From NCBI GenBank assembly GCA_039029935.1, contig JBCCFC010001012.1, positions 1-5,154 on the forward strand: a DNA stretch of 5,154 nucleotides, in the 5' to 3' direction. The position numbers were made by a program, and so were the translations under genes. The DNA is from G039029935 sp039029935 (GTDB taxonomy: Bacteria > Chloroflexota > Anaerolineae > Caldilineales > Caldilineaceae). This document shows, in pieces, positions 1 to 5,154 of this stretch. Every line of letters starts with the position of its first letter. The stretch's first letter is position 1. The notes beneath the pieces were generated by a model. It did no database searches and was not told the origin of the DNA. It saw only the letters and a program-made list of their open reading frames with translations.

Positions 1-2440
1 AGATAAACTTAATTTCCGGTGTAGATGCCAACGAAACGGCAGGGCTGATATAGGCCGAAATTGTCAAGGTCACGGTTTTGTTGGGTGTAATGCGCCATGC
101 GCTGGTCTCGATATTCAAATCGAGCCACTTGCCTTCAGGGGTTGGCATTAGGGTTGGCACAGGGGTTGGCGTTGTTGAAACCGTCTGTGACAGATCGCAC
201 ATACCATCCGCCCATGTTAGGCGCGCAATACGCTGTGAACGCCACCCAGCGTAGGTTTGTATACGAATTGTCTCTGTCGGGTCAAACCCATTGACGGTCA
301 TCGAGAACGTATCCTGTTGACCATTGGCAAAGGTGCGGATTGAACTCCGATAGATGAGACTTGGAAAGAAGTGCCGACGACTTCTGAGCTGCCATCGTAC
401 TCGATAAGTCCCTAATTCGCCCTTGTAGAGACTTTTATGGGTTGGCTCGACAAATGTTTGCTCCCCTTTCTCAAAGGCGAAAAGTCGTGGTGTCTTTATA
501 CCATGATTGGTAATCCGATAGTGCAGTGTGTGCGAGCCATCGTCATTAGGCTGATAACCCAACCCCTCAAAGAGATAATTACCCGCTGTTGCTGAAATAC
601 AGGCATTGATGAGTTGCGTCTCTGGTGTCGAAGTAGGTGTGTTTGTCGGTGCGGGTGTTTGTGTTGACGTGGGTTTTGCTAATTGTGGAGAGAGCGGTGT
701 CGCCGTTGCCGTCACGGTTGGTACCACTGTTGCAATCTGTGCGCACGCACCATTTGCCCAAACAAAGTCAACAATACTTCTGGTGCGTCCTCTTGAGTAG
801 ACATAGACTCTCGCTGTCTTTGCCGGATCAAATTGACGCAATGTAATGTTAAATATATCGGCTGCACCGCTATTGAAATCGCGAACACGGCTGTTATAAA
901 TCATGCCCGTAAACGAACGTCGGGTTCGCCAGCGGACCCTATATCGTCCTAAGTCGCCTGTGTAATAGCTTCGATTCGCAGGACCATGTTGTGTCCGCCC
1001 ACTGGTATCAAATCCGATTCTTTGAATGTTGTTGCTGCCATTGTTGGTAATCCGATAGGTGAGCGTATGAGAGCCATCTCCATTATCCTGATAGTGCATG
1101 GCATCTATCACAACATCGCCCGAAGTAGCGGTTAGACAAGCGACTCTCTCCAACGGCGCGGGTGTTGATGTTGCTGTCAATGTTGGCGAGGCTGTCGCTG
1201 TGAATGTTGGTGAGGCTGTTGCCGTCGATGTGGCTGTTCCTGTCGCCGTCGTGGTGGATGTAGCAACCGAGGTTGGTGTACTTGTCGATGTTGCCGTTGA
1301 TGTCGTCGTTGGTATCTCGGTCGGTATCTCCGTTGGTATCTCGGTCGGCGTTGCAGTCGGTATCAGTGTCGCAGTCTGTGTTGATGTTGGAGGAACAGTC
1401 GATGTATGAACGGGTACAGGCATTGCTGTGGGTGTTTGTGTCAGGGTTGGCGTTGCCGTTGATGTGTCAATTGGAATAGGCATGGAGGTAAATGTTGGTG
1501 CTGCCATTGATGTCTCGGTAGGTGTAGGTGTAGACGCTAAGGTTGGTGTTGATGCGGCGATTGATGTGTCAGTCGGGATGGGTGTCGGCGTAGACGTGGG
1601 TATAGGTGTTGTCGTTGATGTGTCAGTCGGGATGGGTGTCGGCGTAGACGTGGGTATAGGTGTTGCCGTTGATGTGTGGGTCGGGCTAGGCGTGGGTATA
1701 GGCGTTGCCGTTGATGTGTGCGTTGGGATTGGTGTCGGTGTAAATGTTGGTGTGTCAGTCGGCGTTGGTGTGAGCGTAAACGTTGGTGTTGGCGTTGCGG
1801 CTGATGTGTTAGTCGGTGTTGGTGTGGCGGCAGAAAGATCACAGTTCACTGCATCTTGCCATCTAAAGCTAATGTCTTTTATATTACCCGTATTCATCCG
1901 TATCGTGGCTTGGTCTGCTGGATTAAATCCACTGACTGTGATGACAAAAACATCACTTTGACCATTACTAAAACCAGAGAAATTAGGGGTATACATAAGA
2001 CTTGTCCTGCCCCAGCTTCTAGTACGATAGCTTCCCAGTTGCCCAGTATATGTGCTTCCTGAGCTGGGCGAAATCCTATTCCAAGAATTTGTAAATATTC
2101 GAAAGATACGAACATTACTTGTACTGTTATTCGTCGCTTGATAATAGAGCGTATGTGTGCCATCATCATTATCAGTATACCCGAGCGCGTTAAAGACAAA
2201 GGTGTCGTTTGTTAACGTCAAACAGGCGTCCGTCGGGATATCAGCGGACGCGTTGAATCTAGGCGAAAATTGGTTTACCTGTGGTACACGTTGTATTGCT
2301 GCAGGCAAAGCGCGCGCGGATACAGACTGCGAGGAGAAGCTGATATGATCGGTTAAAAGTAAAAGAACACTGCCCATCAACAGGCAGACGACAAAACGAA
2401 CAAAGAACTTGGATTGCGTGAATGGATTGGGCCTATGCAT
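1..2440 (-). CDS. Large exported repeat protein with Thr/Pro-rich linkers (C-terminus beyond the window)
   Basis: The frame reads from ATG at 2440 to the window edge without a stop, giving 813 codons plus one base; the C-terminus is missing. The start is supported by AGAGG five bases upstream and by the signal peptide that follows. Residues 11-16 carry K and R, residues 17-30 are hydrophobic, and A42-R43-A44 is a possible but rather distant signal peptidase site. The mature part has three related domains, C73-C200, C435-C566 and C614-C748, joined by Thr/Pro/Ser linkers at about 204-430, 571-610 and 755-768. From about residue 771 a new beta-strand-like stretch begins (KWLDLNIETSAWRI...). I see no catalytic motif and no family I can name. 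The architecture is typical of Chloroflexota extracellular proteins, so a cell-surface, adhesive or scaffold role is an inference. It is transcribed divergently from the enzyme operon. The reading frame is secure; the function is not. Confidence 0.88.
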   Translation of the reverse strand, partial: MHRPNPFTQSKFFVRFVVCLLMGSVLLLLTDHISFSSQSVSARALPAAIQRVPQVNQFSPRFNASADIPTDACLTLTNDTFVFNALGYTDNDDGTHTLYYQATNNSTSNVRIFRIFTNSWNRISPSSGSTYTGQLGSYRTRSWGRTSLMYTPNFSGFSNGQSDVFVITVSGFNPADQATIRMNTGNIKDISFRWQDAVNCDLSAATPTPTNTSAATPTPTFTLTPTPTDTPTFTPTPIPTHTSTATPIPTPSPTHTSTATPIPTSTPTPIPTDTSTTTPIPTSTPTPIPTDTSIAASTPTLASTPTPTETSMAAPTFTSMPIPIDTSTATPTLTQTPTAMPVPVHTSTVPPTSTQTATLIPTATPTEIPTEIPTEIPTTTSTATSTSTPTSVATSTTTATGTATSTATASPTFTATASPTLTATSTPAPLERVACLTATSGDVVIDAMHYQDNGDGSHTLTYRITNNGSNNIQRIGFDTSGRTQHGPANRSYYTGDLGRYRVRWRTRRSFTGMIYNSRVRDFNSGAADIFNITLRQFDPAKTARVYVYSRGRTRSIVDFVWANGACAQIATVVPTVTATATPLSPQLAKPTSTQTPAPTNTPTSTPETQLINACISATAGNYLFEGLGYQPNDDGSHTLHYRITNHGIKTPRLFAFEKGEQTFVEPTHKSLYKGELGTYRVRWQLRSRRHFFPSLIYRSSIRTFANGQQDTFSMTVNGFDPTETIRIQTYAGWRSQRIARLTWADGMCDLSQTVSTTPTPVPTLMPTPEGKWLDLNIETSAWRITPNKTVTLTISAYISPAVSLASTPEIKFI
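197..601 (-). repeat. Cys-bracketed repeat domain, copy 3 (residues 614-748)
   Basis: This is the third copy, from C614 to C748. It carries N632-D-D-G-S-H637-T-L, Y641, T644-N645, Y672-x-G-x-L-G-x-Y679-R-x-R-W683, G718-F-D-P721 and W743. Copies 2 and 3 are separated by a short linker of about 40 residues, whereas copies 1 and 2 are separated by about 230. Confidence 0.82.
611..730 (-). repeat. Short Thr/Pro linker between copies 2 and 3 (residues 571-610)
   Basis: Forty residues rich in T, P, A and S connect the closing cysteine region of copy 2 to copy 3. A third and shorter linker of the same kind (residues 755-768, positions about 137-178) follows copy 3 and leads into the segment cut by the window edge. 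Confidence 0.8.
743..1138 (-). repeat. Cys-bracketed repeat domain, copy 2 (residues 435-566)
   Basis: This is the second copy. It runs from C435 to C566 and has N453-G-D-G-S-H458-T-L, Y462, T465-N466, Y493-x-G-x-L-G-x-Y500-R-x-R-W504, F537-D-P539 and W561. By eye it is closer to copy 3 than to copy 1: both share the YRITN string and the YRVRW string. The paired end cysteines suggest a disulfide in an exported protein, which is inference. Confidence 0.82.
1308..1343 (-). repeat. 12-bp tandem repeat, three copies
   Basis: Three consecutive 12-bp units (plus strand gttggtatctcg, gtcggtatctcc, gttggtatctcg) encode a four-residue EIPT period, read as TEIPTEIPTEIPT at residues 366-378. This is a second, independent short tandem array inside the same linker. 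Confidence 0.85.
1561..1668 (-). repeat. 54-bp tandem repeat, two near-identical copies within the linker
   Basis: Two 54-bp units start at 1561 and 1615. They match over their first 51 bases and differ by one base in the last three (tcg versus ccg). Each encodes 18 residues containing TPIPTSTPTPIPTDTS. Shortened and more diverged versions follow from 1669 and 1711. The near-perfect nucleotide identity suggests a recent in-frame duplication by slippage or recombination. Confidence 0.9.
1841..2224 (-). repeat. Cys-bracketed repeat domain, copy 1 (residues 73-200)
   Basis: This is the first of three homologous domains in the exported protein. It starts at C73 and ends at C200. Landmarks shared with the other copies are N91-D-D-G-T-H96-T-L, Y100, T103-N104, Y131-x-G-x-L-G-x-Y138-R, G171-F-N-P174 and W194. 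The gap from the first Cys to the conserved His is 23 residues, as in the other two copies. This copy is the most divergent and follows the signal peptide after only about 28 residues, with no Thr/Pro linker. Confidence 0.8.
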
Positions 2441-2445
2441 TGAAA

Positions 2446-2450
2446 CCTCT
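2446..2450 (-). promoter_or_regulatory. Ribosome binding site of the exported protein
   Basis: AGAGG on the minus strand lies five bases before the ATG at 2440. It fixes this ATG as the start, and the hydrophobic signal segment follows directly. Confidence 0.65.
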
Positions 2451-2517
2451 GAGATTTCTGATTGGTTGTTCTGGTATGATCAAATCAAAGTTATGGATAT
2501 TTGATTCAATCCGTTTT

Positions 2518-2526
2518 ATTATACCA
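2518..2526 (-). promoter_or_regulatory. Extended -10 promoter for the exported protein
   Basis: The minus strand reads TGGTATAAT, a consensus TATAAT with an upstream TGn extension. No good -35 hexamer sits 16-18 bp further upstream, which is compatible with an extended -10 promoter. Transcription would start near 2511 and leave a leader of about 70 bases before the ATG at 2440. Confidence 0.5.
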
Positions 2527-2733
2527 AAATCGGTCCAATACACATGCTACATTTGTCGTAAAATCATGCAAAACAATCGTCAAATGTCTTGGTTTTTTGC
2601 CAAATTGTCGGTTTCTAGCTTAATAAAAAATTACAGCTTAGTCAAACATTTTGCTAAAATTAAAACATATTGAATGGCGATGCAATATAAACGATCTTAT
2701 TCTCGGTTTGCTATGTTACTCGTCCGTTGTTCA

Positions 2734-2749
2734 AAATTGTCAACAATTT
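2734..2749. promoter_or_regulatory. 16-bp palindrome upstream of the operon promoter, candidate operator
   Basis: AAATTGT-CA-ACAATTT is a perfect inverted repeat with 7-bp arms and a 2-bp centre. It ends four bases before the -35 box of the rightward promoter, a position suited to an activator or a repressor. The TTGTnnACAA core resembles sites bound by some helix-turn-helix sugar regulators such as the GntR superfamily, but no regulator gene is in the window and this link is only a suggestion. Confidence 0.45.
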
Positions 2750-2753
2750 ACAT

Positions 2754-2782
2754 TTGACACTCTAACCATGTTACTATACAAT
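2754..2782 (+). promoter_or_regulatory. Sigma-70-type promoter of the dioxygenase/glycosidase operon
   Basis: TTGACA at 2754-2759 is followed after exactly 17 bp by TACAAT at 2777-2782. The -35 is a perfect consensus and the -10 has one mismatch (TACAAT for TATAAT). Transcription would start near 2789, giving a leader of about 75 bases before the ATG at 2866. Confidence 0.7.
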
Positions 2783-2850
2783 GCACTCATGCCAGATTAG
2801 CGCATTGAGAGCAACAACAAATACACCACATGGCATGGGATCGAATGAAG

Positions 2851-2856
2851 AAGGAG
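2851..2856 (+). promoter_or_regulatory. Ribosome binding site deciding the dioxygenase start
   Basis: AAGGAG (within AGAAGGAGAT) ends nine bases before the ATG at 2866. In-frame ATGs at 2830 and 2845 lie upstream of or too close to this site and have no comparable site of their own, so 2866 is preferred. Confidence 0.75.
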
Positions 2857-2865
2857 ATCAACCAA

Positions 2866-3777
2866 ATGACAAATCAACATGCAATCACAGATGCAGAGAT
2901 GCAATCTTATCAAGAACATGGCTACTTTGTGCGGACAGGGGCGTATACTGTGGATGAAATGGACCAACTTGGCAATCATGTCAATTGGTTGATTGCGCAG
3001 ATGGAAGAGTCGCCGTATATTACCCATGAGCAGCGACGTAGGCTGTTGGCGCGCAATGGGCAGGCAGCAGTGCAGACGGGCCCCGCATCGCTTGTCAACA
3101 TCTTTCGGATTTCGCTGTTCAGCCGTTTTGTCCGCCAACACATGAAGGATGAACAACGGCTGGCAATTGCGCATACCTTGGTCGGTGAGGACCTCTTCTG
3201 CCCCAATGATCTCTACTTTTTGAAACCACCCGGTACAGGCAAAGCAGTGGCGTGGCATCAAGATTCTTGGTATTTCAGAAACACCTATCAGTCTACAGTC
3301 GGCTACCCGATTGAAGAGACAACAGTGGGAACGTGGCTTGCCATTGATGATGCCGATGTTGAAAATGGATGTCTGTGGGTGATCCCAGGCACGCATCGGC
3401 ATGGCGTGGTTGATCATGGTGAGGATGATAACGCCGATGATAAGTTTTTGGGCAAGAATATTCCGCGCATCACCGATGAATTAGACAAACAGGCTGTCCC
3501 TGTCGAAGTGCCCAAAGGGTCGCTGGTTGTCTTCAACAACGCGCTGCTCCATCGTAGCACACCCAATCGCTCGGACCGCTATCGCCGTGCCTATATCGTT
3601 CACTACATGAAGGCGACCAATCAGTATACAGAACGGGGGTATCATCGGCTGACAGGACAAATTGCCGAGTGGGGCTGGGGGACGCCGGAGACCTATATCT
3701 GTGGGCAGCGTTTTCCTGATTGTGTCCAAGCCACGCTGGACAGTGAACGGCTAAATTGGGATGAGAGGATTGTATAA
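2866..3777 (+). CDS. Phytanoyl-CoA dioxygenase (PhyH) family Fe(II)/2-oxoglutarate-dependent oxygenase
   Basis: This 303-residue protein fits the PhyH family, whose members couple oxidation of 2-oxoglutarate to hydroxylation of a substrate using one Fe(II). The metal triad is visible: H131-x-D133 in AWHQDSWYF and the distal H229 in LLHRSTPN. R240 lies eleven residues after the distal His and is the expected 2-oxoglutarate carboxylate ligand; human PHYH has the same spacing (H264, R275, from memory). The NGCLWVIPGTHRHG string is typical of bacterial PhyH proteins. The N-terminus has the usual EHGYFV segment. No signal peptide or membrane segment is seen, so it is cytoplasmic. It is the first gene of an operon with the glycosidase 3 bp downstream. 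The substrate cannot be predicted: bacterial members act on very diverse small molecules, and phytanoyl-CoA itself is unlikely. An alternative in-frame start at 2830 would add 12 residues. Confidence 0.88.
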   Translation: MTNQHAITDAEMQSYQEHGYFVRTGAYTVDEMDQLGNHVNWLIAQMEESPYITHEQRRRLLARNGQAAVQTGPASLVNIFRISLFSRFVRQHMKDEQRLAIAHTLVGEDLFCPNDLYFLKPPGTGKAVAWHQDSWYFRNTYQSTVGYPIEETTVGTWLAIDDADVENGCLWVIPGTHRHGVVDHGEDDNADDKFLGKNIPRITDELDKQAVPVEVPKGSLVVFNNALLHRSTPNRSDRYRRAYIVHYMKATNQYTERGYHRLTGQIAEWGWGTPETYICGQRFPDCVQATLDSERLNWDERIV

Positions 3778-3780
3778 CTG

Positions 3781-4842
3781 ATGAATGAAAACAATCAATA
3801 TCTGAGTGCGGCATCGAAACGTGCGTTGCAATATACCAAAGGGTCAGAGTGGTTCTGTCAATTTCGCGAGCATGACTGCGGGGGCGATTTTGTCTATGAG
3901 GAAGGCGTCATCCGCCGTGACCCCACTGCCGTCATCCTTGTAGACGACACCTACTACGTATGGTACACCAAAGGCAACGGCGAAACCGTCGGCTTTGGCT
4001 CTGGCGATCCCAATGCCAAAGTCTTCCCTTGGGACCTGACTGAGGTCTGGTATGCGACCTCTAAAGATGGCTGGACATGGCATGAGCAGGGGCTGGCGGT
4101 CGGGCGTGGACCTGCGGGGTCGTATGATGATCGCGCCGTTTTTACACCGGAAATCTTTGTTTATGCAGGGAAACACTATCTCGTCTATCAGGTCGTCAAA
4201 GCACCGTATGTGGTTCGCGTCAAGAACCAAATTGGCATGGCCGTTGCTGATTCCCCCGACGGTCCTTGGCACAAACTGCCCAAACCGATTCTCTCGGCGG
4301 CCGATAATGGTGAGTGGCTGGGCGATGTGGATGACCGCTTTGCCGTGATTTCGCAGGGCGATTTTGACAGCCACAAAGTGCATGACCCCTGTTTACTCTA
4401 CTTCAAGGGCAAGTTTTATCTCTACTACAAAGGCGAGCAGATGGGTGAACGGCGCGACTTTGGTGGACGGCAGATTCGCTGGGGTGTTGCTATCGCTGAC
4501 CAGCCAGAGGGACCCTACACCAAGTCACCCTACAACCCAGTCACCAACAGCGGTCACGAAGTCTGTGTCTGGCATCACGATGGCGGTATAGCTGCCCTGC
4601 TGACAACCGATGGGCCGGAGAAGAACACGATTCAATTTGCACCCGATGGCATCAATTTTGAGATTATGGCGGTCCTCAAAGGCACACCCGAAGCGTTGGG
4701 GCCGTTTCGCGCGAATGGCTTTAGTCCACCGCAAGAGACGGGGAATCCGCATGATGAAATTCGCTGGGGGCTGTGTCACGTGTTAAAGGGGAATTGGCAA
4801 TATATTCGTCGCTATGAGGTCTATGTACCGGGCTATCGCTGA
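3781..4842 (+). CDS. GH117-like five-bladed beta-propeller glycosidase
   Basis: This 353-residue protein has the repeated short motifs of a five-bladed beta-propeller glycosidase: RRDPTAVILVDDTYYVWYTKG (45-65), a TPEIFVYAGKHYLVYQ blade, SPDGPW, then VHDPCLLYFKGKFYLYYKG. The pattern GHEVCVW, later GPEKNTIQFAPDGINFE, and the N-terminal LSAASKRAL...EWF helix point to GH117, the family of exo-acting 3,6-anhydro-alpha-L-galactosidases (neoagarobiose hydrolases). Candidate catalytic residues are D47, D202, H259 and E260. Their spacings of 155, 57 and 1 equal those I recall for Bacteroides plebeius GH117 (D90, D245, H302, E303). In that family the N-terminal helix is domain-swapped in a dimer. There is no signal peptide, so it probably acts on imported oligosaccharides. 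It starts 3 bp after the dioxygenase stop, with GAGAGG at 3763-3768 as a distant ribosome binding site, so translational coupling is likely. GH43 is the main alternative. Agarose-type substrate specificity is not established, because GH117 has several uncharacterised clades. Confidence 0.82.
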   Translation: MNENNQYLSAASKRALQYTKGSEWFCQFREHDCGGDFVYEEGVIRRDPTAVILVDDTYYVWYTKGNGETVGFGSGDPNAKVFPWDLTEVWYATSKDGWTWHEQGLAVGRGPAGSYDDRAVFTPEIFVYAGKHYLVYQVVKAPYVVRVKNQIGMAVADSPDGPWHKLPKPILSAADNGEWLGDVDDRFAVISQGDFDSHKVHDPCLLYFKGKFYLYYKGEQMGERRDFGGRQIRWGVAIADQPEGPYTKSPYNPVTNSGHEVCVWHHDGGIAALLTTDGPEKNTIQFAPDGINFEIMAVLKGTPEALGPFRANGFSPPQETGNPHDEIRWGLCHVLKGNWQYIRRYEVYVPGYR

Positions 4843-5154
4843 GATGAATATGTCTTCTTCTGAGAGTAAGCGACTCAGTCCCTTATCGCTAGTACTGGCT
4901 GGCTCAAATACGTGTGCAGCAAACCAGAGCGGAATAATTGCACATGGACTTAGGCCAGGCTGTACTAGGGTGTCGGTATCAATCTAGCTCAACCCGTGAC
5001 GGACGCAGACTTCGCCAAACGCGGCATAGGAAATTCTTGGTTCAACATTGTTGATTAAGGCTAATCCACAAAATAAATTACCCATCGAAACGCGGAGTTA
5101 GCGGGGTACCCTCTGGGTCCTATTGCGGGTCGTACACGAGAACACCGGCATTAG
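4843..5154. other. Unassigned 3' flank with no complete gene
   Basis: All frames contain stops within about 50 codons. Short open fragments include a 45-codon plus-strand frame at 4850-4987, which lacks a ribosome binding site. A plus-strand segment ending at TAA around 5058 reads INLAQPVTDADFAKRGIGN and onward after an upstream stop. A minus-strand fragment enters from the right edge and ends at TAG (5120-5122), reading NAGVLVYDPQ. Some of these look protein-like and could be decayed gene remnants or the tail of a convergent gene, but none can be called. A weak hairpin (CTGAG 4860-4864 with CTCAG 4874-4878) lacks a T-run and is not a convincing terminator. Confidence 0.5.

Larger units (their letters stand above)
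1148..1831 (-). repeat. Long Thr/Pro/Ser linker (residues about 204-431)
   Basis: About 228 residues consist almost entirely of T, P, S, A, I and V, with recurring TPTPT, PIPT and TDTST units and no cysteine. Such linkers separate domains in exported bacterial proteins and may be O-glycosylated; that is family-style knowledge, not visible here. The low-complexity coding produces long open frames on both strands that should not be read as genes. Confidence 0.9.
2441..2865. other. AT-rich divergent intergenic region
   Basis: This 425-bp stretch separates the divergent genes and is clearly richer in A and T than the coding DNA on either side. It holds promoters for both directions and a palindrome, listed separately. 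An 83-codon plus-strand frame at 2422-2673 lies here, but it covers the leftward promoter and lacks a good ribosome binding site, so I do not call it. The octamer AAATTGTC occurs twice, at 2602-2609 and 2734-2741. Confidence 0.7.

Noticed and set aside
1308..1710. Regularly spaced repeats considered as a CRISPR array
   Set aside because: The repeats are direct, in-frame and without unique spacers of constant length; they encode a low-complexity linker.
1537..1842. Minus-strand frame rich in His, Gln and Arg
   Set aside because: It is an out-of-frame reading of the same linker; the true frame on this strand encodes Thr/Pro and continues through the whole 2.4 kb.
1098..1961. Long plus-strand open frames of Val/Gly/Asp-rich sequence at 1098-1409 and 1428-1961
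   Set aside because: They are the antisense reading of the Thr/Pro linker; the period and composition come from ACN/CCN codons on the minus strand, and they lack ribosome binding sites and normal protein composition.
2589..2603. TTGG-TTTTTTG-CCAA inverted repeat
   Set aside because: Four-base arms around a T-run are expected by chance in AT-rich DNA, and its position has no clear relation to either promoter.
2422..2673. 83-codon plus-strand frame in the intergenic region
   Set aside because: It overlaps the start, the ribosome binding site and the extended -10 promoter of the divergent gene, has no good ribosome binding site, and its composition mirrors AT-rich spacer DNA.
2797..3417. 206-codon minus-strand frame opposite the dioxygenase
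   Set aside because: It is a shadow of a gene whose plus-strand reading has complete PhyH catalytic motifs; the Cys/His-rich composition is typical of antisense frames.
3844..4383. 179-codon minus-strand frame opposite the glycosidase
   Set aside because: The plus-strand frame has clear family motifs along its full length, so this is an antisense shadow.
4860..4878. CTGAG/CTCAG hairpin as terminator of the operon
   Set aside because: The stem is only 5 bp with a 9-base loop and no following T-run, so it is not a credible intrinsic terminator.

Overview
The window looks like chromosomal DNA from a free-living bacterium of moderate GC content. A large secreted protein with long Thr/Pro/Ser linkers is typical of Chloroflexota (Herpetosiphon, Caldilinea or Anaerolineae-like lineages). 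Poribacteria, which are rich in phytanoyl-CoA-dioxygenase-family genes, are a weaker alternative. This assignment rests on protein style only; there is no rRNA or tRNA in the window.

Layout: (1) Positions 1-2440, minus strand: the N-terminal 813 codons of a large exported protein that runs off the left edge. It has a signal peptide and three diverged copies of a roughly 130-residue domain, each bracketed by a pair of cysteines. The copies are separated by Thr/Pro/Ser linkers, and a further beta-rich segment begins just before the edge. (2) Positions 2441-2865: an AT-rich divergent intergenic region. It holds an extended -10 promoter facing left, and a strong sigma-70-type promoter (TTGACA, 17 bp, TACAAT) facing right with a 16-bp palindrome directly upstream. 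(3) Positions 2866-4842, plus strand: a tight two-gene operon. The first gene is a PhyH-type Fe(II)/2-oxoglutarate dioxygenase; 3 bp after its stop comes a cytoplasmic beta-propeller glycosidase related to GH117 (3,6-anhydro-L-galactosidase family). (4) Positions 4843-5154: no convincing complete gene and no clear terminator, only short open fragments.

The two plus-strand enzymes are probably co-transcribed and act inside the cell, plausibly on a modified or anhydro sugar released from a polysaccharide; the substrate cannot be read from the sequence. The exported repeat protein is divergently transcribed and may be unrelated in function. The most interesting points are the triplicated cysteine-bracketed domain that I cannot assign to a family, the dioxygenase/GH117-like pairing with its upstream palindrome, and the exact agreement of the glycosidase catalytic-residue spacing with GH117.
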